From Actinomycetes bacterium (lineage in GTDB: Bacteria; Actinomycetota; Actinomycetes; Propionibacteriales; Nocardioidaceae), in the NCBI GenBank assembly GCA_023252095.1, contig JAHEXN010000238.1, forward strand, positions 1 through 5,426: a stretch of DNA of 5,426 bases, in the 5' to 3' direction. A model generated the notes under the pieces. That model was not told the DNA's origin. It made no database searches and saw nothing but the letters and a program-made list of their open reading frames with translations. The translations under genes were made by a program, and so were the position numbers. How positions within the stretch are numbered: position 1 is the first letter of the stretch; each line of letters opens with the position of its first letter. This document shows positions 1-4,519 of this stretch, piece after piece.

Positions 1-222
1 GATGCGGGTCACGGCGACGTCGGTGCCGCCGGCCTCGGTGAAGACGCCGGCCACGGCGAGCTCGTCGAGCGGTCCGTCGACCACGAACTCGTCGGTGACC
101 CGGTCGGCGACGCCGAAGACCTGCATCGAGACGATGTTCAGGCCCGCCCGGCCGCAGGCCTGGGCGATGTCGGCCAGGATTCCGGGTCGGTCGTCGAGGG
201 TCGTCCGTACGCGCCAGGGCAT
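1..222 (-). CDS. ACT-domain protein, N-terminal part (runs off left edge)
   Basis: Seen: the minus strand is open from an ATG (bases 222-220) to the window edge, giving 74 residues starting MPWRVRTTLDDRPGILADIA. Residues 4-50 read as a beta-alpha-beta unit: a strand (VRTTL), the DRPG turn at 11-14, a helix (ILADIAQACGRAG) and a second strand (LNIVSMQVFGV). This is the signature of ACT domains, which bind small ligands, often amino acids, and regulate enzymes or transport. A second, weaker unit may start near residue 65 (GTDVAVTRI). The ATG is preferred because the ACT strand begins right after it; a GTG 13 codons upstream (261-259) is the alternative. There is no clear Shine-Dalgarno. A weak -10-like CAGACT (234-229, minus) lies 6 nt before the ATG, so the transcript may be leaderless. 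The gene is divergent from infC. The ligand and the C-terminal part cannot be seen. Confidence 0.72.
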   Translation of the reverse strand, partial: MPWRVRTTLDDRPGILADIAQACGRAGLNIVSMQVFGVADRVTDEFVVDGPLDELAVAGVFTEAGGTDVAVTRI

Positions 223-291
223 GGACCCAGTCTGCGTCGCTCGTGTTTCGGGTCGACGCCACGGGTGTTTCGGCGAGGTGAGATGGCGGTT

Positions 292-321
292 TTGTGCGGG
301 AAGCACGGGCGCTGCTACGAT
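292..321 (+). promoter_or_regulatory. Putative SigA-type promoter of the infC operon
   Basis: TTGTGC (292-297) and TACGAT (316-321) are separated by 18 nt, a good match to the actinobacterial housekeeping -35/-10 pattern. Transcription would begin near 327-329, placing an mRNA leader of about 180 nt before infC. The predicted start falls just before the strand at 331-344 that can pair with the terminator stem, which fits an attenuator leader. The start site is inferred. Confidence 0.55.
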
Positions 322-330
322 GTTGCACTG

Positions 331-456
331 AAGTGGAGGCCATCTCCCACCTGCAGGGCTCACGGTCCTGGGGTAGCGCCGGATCCGTCCGGCACACGAC
401 GCGTGTCGTGCACCGCTGCGGCGGTGGCGTGACGCGTTTCCTGGTGGCCTCCGTTT
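331..456 (+). promoter_or_regulatory. infC operon leader: predicted attenuator with long-range antiterminator pairing
   Basis: Bases 331-344 can pair with 443-456 over 14 contiguous positions (11 Watson-Crick and 3 G-U). This uses up the whole left arm of the terminator hairpin at 446-468, so the two folds exclude each other. The 5' strand can also fold locally (333-338 with 344-350, one bulged C), which would free the terminator. Between the long-range arms lie four small hairpins: 354-358/366-370, 378-383/388-393 (loop TCCG), 395-400/405-410 (loop GCGT) and 411-416/421-426 (loop TGCG). In Bacillus subtilis the infC-rpmI-rplT leader is an L20-controlled attenuator. Control by L20 here is inference by analogy, and I did not identify an L20 binding site. 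The pairings were found by eye without energy calculation. Confidence 0.6.
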
Positions 457-475
457 CAGACGGGGGCCTTTTCTT
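446..475 (+). terminator. Intrinsic terminator in the infC leader (attenuator)
   Basis: The stem GGCCTCCGT (446-454) pairs with ACGGGGGCC (460-468) over 9 bp with a single G-U pair and a 5-nt loop TTCAG. TTTTCTT follows (469-475). It lies 33 nt upstream of the infC start codon and downstream of the predicted promoter, so it would end transcription before the operon unless its left arm is captured by the leader's 5' end. Confidence 0.68.
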
Positions 476-498
476 CGTGGGCCCTCACCACGACCCCC

Positions 499-504
499 AG
501 GAGG
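499..504 (+). promoter_or_regulatory. Strong Shine-Dalgarno that fixes the infC AUC start
   Basis: AGGAGG at 499-504 is a near-perfect Shine-Dalgarno, 4 nt before ATC at 509-511. No ATG, GTG or TTG occurs in the infC frame between the upstream stop (329-331) and codon 26, so this ribosome-binding site points to the ATC as the initiation codon. Confidence 0.8.
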
Positions 505-508
505 ATCC

Positions 509-1198
509 ATCACCACCGAGCTGCGCGTCAACGACCGCATCCGCGTACCCGAGGTCCGTCTCGTCGGACCCGGCGGCGAGCAGGTGGGCATCGTTCGTAT
601 CGAGGATGCCCTGCGACTGGCCGCCGAGAGCGATCTCGACCTCGTCGAGGTCGCGCCGACCGCGCGTCCGCCCGTGTGCCGTCTCATGGACTACGGCAAG
701 TTCAAGTACGAGGCGGCGCAGAAGGCTCGTGAGTCGCGGCGCAACCAGACGAACACCGTCATCAAGGAGATGAAGCTCCGCCCCAAGATCGACGCGCACG
801 ACTACGACACGAAAAAGGGTCACGTCGTGCGGTTCCTCAAGGCGGGCGACAAGGTCAAGATCACGATCATGTTCCGTGGTCGTGAGCAGCACCGTCCGGA
901 GCTGGGCTACCGCCTGCTCCAGCGGCTCGCTGCCGATGTCGAGGACCTCGGCTTCATCGAGAGCAACGCGCGCCAGGACGGCCGCAACATGACGATGGTG
1001 CTCGGACCCCTGAAGAAGAAGTCCGAGGCCCAGGCCGAGGTCAAGGCCGAGAAGGCCAAGGTCACAGCCGAGCGGACCGCGCAGAAGGAGGCCGACGAGG
1101 CCGCCGACAAGGCGCACCGCGAGGCGGTCCACGAGACCGCCACCCCCAAGAAGCCCCGTCGTCGTTCCGAGAACCTCGACCCAGACATGGAGGCATAA
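509..1198 (+). CDS. infC: Translation initiation factor IF-3, AUC start codon
   Basis: IF3 binds the 30S subunit, keeps it apart from 50S and checks the start codon and initiator tRNA. Read from ATC 509 the protein is 229 residues. The N domain (about 1-78) opens TTELRVNDRIRVPEVRLVGP and carries the family signature RLMDYGK at 58-64. A basic linker (QKARESRRNQ) leads to the C domain (about 85-168) with VKITIMFRGRE at 116-126 and QDGRNMTMVL at 156-165. A charged tail (169-229, rich in Lys, Ala and Glu) extends beyond the roughly 180 residues of E. coli IF3; such tails vary among actinobacteria. The first conventional start in frame is GTG 584, which would remove 25 conserved residues and has no Shine-Dalgarno. 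The ATC preceded by AGGAGG is therefore the start. Non-AUG starts in infC are known to allow IF3 to repress its own translation. It is first in the infC-rpmI-rplT operon. Confidence 0.95.
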   Translation: MTTELRVNDRIRVPEVRLVGPGGEQVGIVRIEDALRLAAESDLDLVEVAPTARPPVCRLMDYGKFKYEAAQKARESRRNQTNTVIKEMKLRPKIDAHDYDTKKGHVVRFLKAGDKVKITIMFRGREQHRPELGYRLLQRLAADVEDLGFIESNARQDGRNMTMVLGPLKKKSEAQAEVKAEKAKVTAERTAQKEADEAADKAHREAVHETATPKKPRRRSENLDPDMEA

Positions 1199-1199
1199 A

Positions 1200-1394
1200 G
1201 TGCCGAAGTTCAAGCCCCACTCGGGAATGAAGAAGCGCGTCAAGATCACCGGCAGCGGCAAGCTCCGTCGCGAGCAGACCAACCGCCGCCACCTCTTGGA
1301 GTACAAGTCCTCGACCCGCACGCGCCGCCTCGCCGGCACGACCGACGTGGCGAAGTCCGACACCAAGCGCGTCAAGAAGATGCTCGGTCTCTGA
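1200..1394 (+). CDS. rpmI: 50S ribosomal protein bL35
   Basis: A 64-residue, very basic protein with the L35 pattern: MPKFKPHSGMKKRVKITGSG at the N terminus, then KLRREQTNRRHLLEYKSSTRTRRLAG, ending VKKMLGL. It is a small protein of the large ribosomal subunit, bound to 23S rRNA, and its length is normal for the family. The start is GTG 1200, only one base after the infC stop. Its Shine-Dalgarno GGAGG (1189-1193, 6 nt spacer) lies inside the last codons of infC, so translation is probably coupled. It sits between infC and rplT, as in most bacteria. Confidence 0.96.
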   Translation: MPKFKPHSGMKKRVKITGSGKLRREQTNRRHLLEYKSSTRTRRLAGTTDVAKSDTKRVKKMLGL

Positions 1395-1438
1395 CCAGCG
1401 CTCTTTCCACCACCCCCGTTTTTCTTTAGGAGATCCAG

Positions 1439-1831
1439 ATGGCACGCGTCAAGCGCTCTGTCAACGCACAGAAGAAGCGTCGCGAGACTCTCGAGCGCGC
1501 TTCCGGCTACCGCGGTCAGCGTTCGCGCCTGTACCGCAAGGCCAAGGAGCAGGTCACCCACTCGCTCGTCTACAACTACCGTGACCGCAAGGCGCGCAAG
1601 GGCGACTTCCGTCGTCTGTGGATCCAGCGCATCAACGCCGCGACGCGCGCCGAGGGCCTGACCTACAACCGGTTCATCCAGGGCCTCAAGGCCGCGAACC
1701 TCGAGGTCGACCGCAAGAACCTGGCCGACCTGGCCGTCAACGACCCGGCCGCGTTCAGCGCCCTGGTCCAGCTGGCCAAGGACAGCCTGCCGGCCGACGT
1801 CAACGCGCCGAAGGACGACGCGGTCGCCTGA
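1439..1831 (+). CDS. rplT: 50S ribosomal protein bL20
   Basis: A 130-residue protein with the L20 pattern. It has a long basic N-terminal helical extension (MARVKRSVNAQKKRRETLER, then GYRGQRSRLYRKAKEQ) that threads into 23S rRNA, the conserved YRDRKARKGDFRRLWIQRIN (46-65), and a globular C-terminal region with LTYNRFIQGLK. The acidic end (about 115-130) makes it somewhat longer than the usual 117-120 residues. L20 is essential early in 50S assembly, and in Bacillus it also represses its own operon through the leader; whether it does so here is unknown. AGGAG (1428-1432) lies 6 nt before the ATG. The 44-nt gap after rpmI holds a U-rich run (1418-1427) but no stem before it, so I do not call a terminator there. 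Confidence 0.97.
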   Translation: MARVKRSVNAQKKRRETLERASGYRGQRSRLYRKAKEQVTHSLVYNYRDRKARKGDFRRLWIQRINAATRAEGLTYNRFIQGLKAANLEVDRKNLADLAVNDPAAFSALVQLAKDSLPADVNAPKDDAVA

Positions 1832-1853
1832 CGCGACTGCTCACCAACACGTC

Positions 1854-2678
1854 GTGGCGAGCCCCGAGCAGCTTGACCTGACCGCACGCAGCGGACGGGT
1901 CAAGCACGCTCGGCGGCTCGCCACTCGTGCGTTCCGGGACAAGGTGGGGGAGTTCCTCGCTGAGGGCCCCCAGGCCGTGCGTGAGGCCGTCGACGCGGGT
2001 GTCGTGCTCGAGGTGTTCGCCACGGTCGAGGCCACCGAGCGGTACGCCGACATCGTCGAGGCGTCTCCCGACTGGCAGGTCGTCGACCCCGAGGTCGTCG
2101 CCGAGATCGCCGACGCCGTCGCCCCTCAGGGCATGGTGGCCCGGTGCCGATCGGTCGTGCGCCGGCTCGCCGACCTGGACCTCACGGGTGCCCGGCTCGT
2201 CGTGGTGTGCGCCGACGTGCGTGACCCGGGCAACGCGGGTGCCGTCATCCGGTGTGCCGACGCCGTGGGTGCCGATGCCGTGGTCCTGGCTGGCGACTGC
2301 GTCGATCCCCTCGGTCCGAAGGTCGTGCGGTCCACGGTCGGCAGTCTGTTCCACCTGCCGGTCGTGGTCGAGCGCGACCTGGCCACGGCCCTGGACGCCG
2401 TCCGATCTGCCGGACTGCAGGTTCTCGCCGCCGATGGCGGCGGCGATCTGGAGCTGTTCGACCCCGGGCTCGACCTCGCAGCCCCGACCGCCTGGCTGCT
2501 CGGCAACGAGGCGTGGGGCCTGCCGCCCGAGCGTCGCGCGCTGGCTGACAAGGTGGTGTCCATCCCGATCTACGGACGGGCCGAGAGCCTCAACCTCGCC
2601 ACGGCCGCCGCGGTGTGCCTGTACGCGAGCGCCCAGCGACAGCGGGCCCTTCTCGACCCGTCCCCCCTGCGACCATGA
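1854..2678 (+). CDS. SpoU/TrmH-family RNA 2'-O-methyltransferase (TsnR-like)
   Basis: This SAM-dependent enzyme methylates ribose 2'-OH in rRNA or tRNA; the exact nucleotide cannot be told from sequence. At 274 residues it has an N-terminal RNA-binding domain of the SpoU substrate-binding type (about 8-100, with FLAEGPQAVREAV at 34-46) and a C-terminal knotted SPOUT domain. All three SpoU motifs are visible: motif 1 DVRDPGNAGAVIR (121-133; Asn127 and Arg133), motif 2 LLGNEAWGLP (215-224; Glu219) and motif 3 IPIYGRAESLNLATAAAV (237-254; Ser245 and Asn247). Length and layout resemble the thiostrepton-resistance methyltransferase family. In Mycobacterium tuberculosis a gene named tsnR sits just after rplT, so position agrees, but drug resistance should not be assumed. 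GTG 1854 is 22 nt after rplT and has no obvious Shine-Dalgarno, suggesting coupled translation or low output. Its stop overlaps a possible ATG of the next gene. Confidence 0.9.
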   Translation: MASPEQLDLTARSGRVKHARRLATRAFRDKVGEFLAEGPQAVREAVDAGVVLEVFATVEATERYADIVEASPDWQVVDPEVVAEIADAVAPQGMVARCRSVVRRLADLDLTGARLVVVCADVRDPGNAGAVIRCADAVGADAVVLAGDCVDPLGPKVVRSTVGSLFHLPVVVERDLATALDAVRSAGLQVLAADGGGDLELFDPGLDLAAPTAWLLGNEAWGLPPERRALADKVVSIPIYGRAESLNLATAAAVCLYASAQRQRALLDPSPLRP

Positions 2679-2692
2679 GCGGAGGCGTCACG

Positions 2693-3403
2693 ATGACCGG
2701 CATCCAGTGCTGCCTCAACGGTTCCCGGGGCCTCGACGAGCACCCGGCCGTTCCGCTCACGCCGGAGGCGTGCGCTCGCGAGGCCGTCGCCGCCGTCGCT
2801 GCCGGGGCCACCGACCTCCACGTGCACCCGCGCACCTCCGACGGGCGCGACAGCGTCGCGGCGGAGCACGTGGGCGCCTGGGTTGCTGCTGTCCGTGAGG
2901 TCGTCGACGTCCCGGTCGGGGTCACCACGGGGGCCTGGGCTTGGAGCGGCCCCACGGGGGCCACGGCCGCGGTGGCCGAGTGGGACGTCCTGCCCGACCA
3001 CGCGTCGGTCAACTGGCACGAGGCCGCGTCCGAGGCGGTCTGCGCCGCGCTCCAGGCACGCGGCGTCGCGATCAACGTGGGTCTCTGGAGCGAGCGCGAC
3101 GCCGAGGAGTGGCTCGACTCGGCGTGGGTCGAGGCCACCGACCTCGTCCTCGTGGAGCTGCCGGACGTCGGCGACCAGGGCGAGGTCGCCGAACGCCTGC
3201 TCGAGCTCGTGCGTCCCACGGGCCTGCCGATCCTGTTGCACGGCGAGGGGCGCTCGGCGTGGGAGATGGTCGACCTCGCGGGCCGGGCCGGCGTCGCGAC
3301 CCGCATCGGGCTCGAGGACGTGCTGGAGGGCCCCGACGGGGCCGAGGTCGCCGGCAACGCCGAGCTCGTCGTCCTCGCGCTCGAACGGCTCGGCGGGCGC
3401 TGA
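2693..3403 (+). CDS. Short DUF849/BKACE-family protein (beta-keto acid cleavage enzyme-like)
   Basis: The BKACE family (type member Kce, 3-keto-5-aminohexanoate cleavage enzyme) are zinc TIM-barrel enzymes that condense a beta-keto acid with acetyl-CoA, giving acetoacetate and a new CoA thioester. Seen here, in 236 residues: LTPEACAREAV (22-32), the metal pair His43/His45 in DLHVHPR, TTGAW (78-82), SVNWHE (105-110), and RIGLEDVL (204-211) followed by GNAELV (221-226). Arg204, Glu208 and Asp209 match the spacing of Kce Arg226, Glu230 (third zinc ligand) and Asp231. The protein is shorter than Kce (about 276) and, by my alignment, lacks counterparts of Kce Glu14 and Glu143, so chemistry or substrate may differ. 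The start chosen is ATG 2693, with GGAGG at 2681-2685 (7-nt spacer). ATG 2675, which overlaps the methyltransferase stop (ATGA), would add six residues. Either way it is likely co-transcribed with the methyltransferase. The substrate is unknown. Confidence 0.82.
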   Translation: MTGIQCCLNGSRGLDEHPAVPLTPEACAREAVAAVAAGATDLHVHPRTSDGRDSVAAEHVGAWVAAVREVVDVPVGVTTGAWAWSGPTGATAAVAEWDVLPDHASVNWHEAASEAVCAALQARGVAINVGLWSERDAEEWLDSAWVEATDLVLVELPDVGDQGEVAERLLELVRPTGLPILLHGEGRSAWEMVDLAGRAGVATRIGLEDVLEGPDGAEVAGNAELVVLALERLGGR

Positions 3404-3413
3404 GCGCCCGAGG

Positions 3414-3422
3414 CACTAGATT
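3414..3422 (+). promoter_or_regulatory. Putative -10 element for a leaderless kinase transcript
   Basis: CACTAGATT contains TAGATT (3417-3422), which fits the TANNNT -10 consensus, with 7 nt to GTG 3430. That spacing would place the transcription start at the start codon, giving a leaderless mRNA, which is common in actinobacteria. There is no good -35 and no Shine-Dalgarno. The same CACTAGA string precedes pheS. Confidence 0.5.
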
Positions 3423-3429
3423 GCCCGAC

Positions 3430-4476
3430 GTGGGCCACGACGACTTCGCGGACTTCCCGGACGGCCTGATCGTCGCGGGCGCGGACCAGCGTGTCGTCTA
3501 CGTCAACGACCGCGTGCGCAAGCTGGCCCGCGCCGAGGGCGACGAGATGATCGGGATGCCACTCGCCGACGCGATGCCGTTCGACGACCTCAACGGCCAC
3601 ACGTGGATGGACTGCATGCGGCCCTACGACGGGCTCAACACGCGCACCGCGATCTCGGAGCAGTCGTGGTACTCGCCCCGCGGCTCGGAGTACCTCATCA
3701 CCGCATCGCTGCGTCGCGACCGGCCCGCCGGCGCCGTGCAACGGGTCGTCGTGGGCATCCGCAGCGCCCGGGCCCGCAACCAGCGCGACCGGGAGCGCTC
3801 CGACCTCGTCGCCACGGTGGCTCACGAGCTGCGCTCGCCCCTCACGGGGATCAAGGGATTCACGGCCACCCTGCTCAGCAAGTGGGACCGCTTCACCGAC
3901 GAGCAGCGCCAGTTCATGCTCGAGACGGTCGACGCCGACGCCGACCGCCTGACCCGTCTCATCACCGAGCTGCTCGACGCGGCGCGCATCGACTCCGGCC
4001 GCCTCACGCTCAAGCGCGGGCCCGTGCGCCTCGACCAGCTCGTCGACCGCGTGCTCCGCAGCGTCTCGGCCGCCGGCAGCGAACCGTCGTGGGAGTCCGA
4101 GCTCGAGGAGGTCGACGTCGTGTGGGGCGATGGCGATCGCCTCGTGCAGGTCCTGACCAACCTGGTCGAGAACGCGATGCGGCACGGACACGGTCTGCGT
4201 CGGGTCGAGGTGGGCTCCGTCGCCCATGCGGGCCGGCCGGGCGTGCGGGTCCGGCTCGTCGATCGGGGTCCTGGCATCCCCGAGGAGCTGCGTCAGCGAG
4301 TCTTCAGCCGGTTCTGGAAGGCCGGCCCCGGCGCCGGCAGTGGCCTGGGCATGTACATCGTCGGCGGTATCGTGACGCAGCACGGCGGCCTGGTCACGAT
4401 CGGAAGCGACCCGGGCGGCGGCGCCCGGATCGACGTGTGGCTGCCGGTCAACGAGCCGGACGCCCTGACCGACTGA
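3430..4476 (+). CDS. Soluble PAS-domain sensor histidine kinase
   Basis: A 348-residue kinase with no signal peptide or membrane segment, so it should sense something in the cytoplasm. Residues about 5-110 form a PAS-like sensor (FPDGLIVAGADQRVVYVNDR, then EMIGMPLAD). HisKA follows (about 122-190) with the phospho-accepting His132 in AHELRSPLTGIKGF. The HATPase_c domain (about 230-345) shows the N box NLVENAMRHG (244-253), G1 DRGPGIP from Asp278, RFWK at 294-297 and the G2 loop GSGLG at 303-307. All residues needed for autophosphorylation are present. GTG 3430 is preferred because a -10 element ends 7 nt before it; in-frame TTG 3421 would lie inside that element. The frame stays open far upstream only as a shadow of the BKACE gene. 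No response regulator is in the window, so its partner is unknown. As I recall, a kinase at this position before pheS also occurs in Streptomyces. Confidence 0.9.
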   Translation: MGHDDFADFPDGLIVAGADQRVVYVNDRVRKLARAEGDEMIGMPLADAMPFDDLNGHTWMDCMRPYDGLNTRTAISEQSWYSPRGSEYLITASLRRDRPAGAVQRVVVGIRSARARNQRDRERSDLVATVAHELRSPLTGIKGFTATLLSKWDRFTDEQRQFMLETVDADADRLTRLITELLDAARIDSGRLTLKRGPVRLDQLVDRVLRSVSAAGSEPSWESELEEVDVVWGDGDRLVQVLTNLVENAMRHGHGLRRVEVGSVAHAGRPGVRVRLVDRGPGIPEELRQRVFSRFWKAGPGAGSGLGMYIVGGIVTQHGGLVTIGSDPGGGARIDVWLPVNEPDALTD

Positions 4477-4502
4477 GCCGCGCGAAGCCGGTCCCGTCGC
4501 GC

Positions 4503-4511
4503 CACTAGACT
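4503..4511 (+). promoter_or_regulatory. Putative -10 element for a leaderless pheS transcript
   Basis: CACTAGACT contains TAGACT (4506-4511), matching TANNNT, and ends 8 nt before GTG 4520. There is no Shine-Dalgarno upstream of that GTG and the gap after the kinase stop is only 43 nt, so pheS is probably transcribed on its own with little or no leader. That would leave no room for the T-box or leader-peptide control seen on pheS in some other bacteria. Confidence 0.5.
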
Positions 4512-4519
4512 CGTGTCCC

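Noticed and set aside
2..331. Plus-strand open frame (109 codons) at the left edge
   Set aside because: It is the complement of the ACT-domain coding region; the minus-strand reading has a recognisable fold and this one is Ser/Thr/Arg low-complexity.
294..773. Possible leader-peptide or small ORF across the infC leader (159 codons)
   Set aside because: It starts upstream of the predicted transcription start, runs into infC in the wrong frame, and its Ser/Arg-rich product shows no motif or codon run typical of a leader peptide.
1395..1438. U-rich run (1418-1427) between rpmI and rplT as a terminator
   Set aside because: No inverted repeat precedes it, and rplT must be transcribed with rpmI; it more likely keeps the rplT ribosome-binding site unstructured.
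485..1561. Long minus-strand open frame (358 codons) opposite infC, rpmI and rplT
   Set aside because: It spans three firmly identified plus-strand genes, its translation is low-complexity Leu/Val/Arg-rich and matches no family I know. High GC produces such antisense frames.
2941..3429. In-frame N-terminal extension of the histidine kinase back to 2941
   Set aside because: This part is an Arg/Gly-rich out-of-frame reading of the BKACE gene; the PAS domain begins right after GTG 3430, and a -10 element lies just before it.
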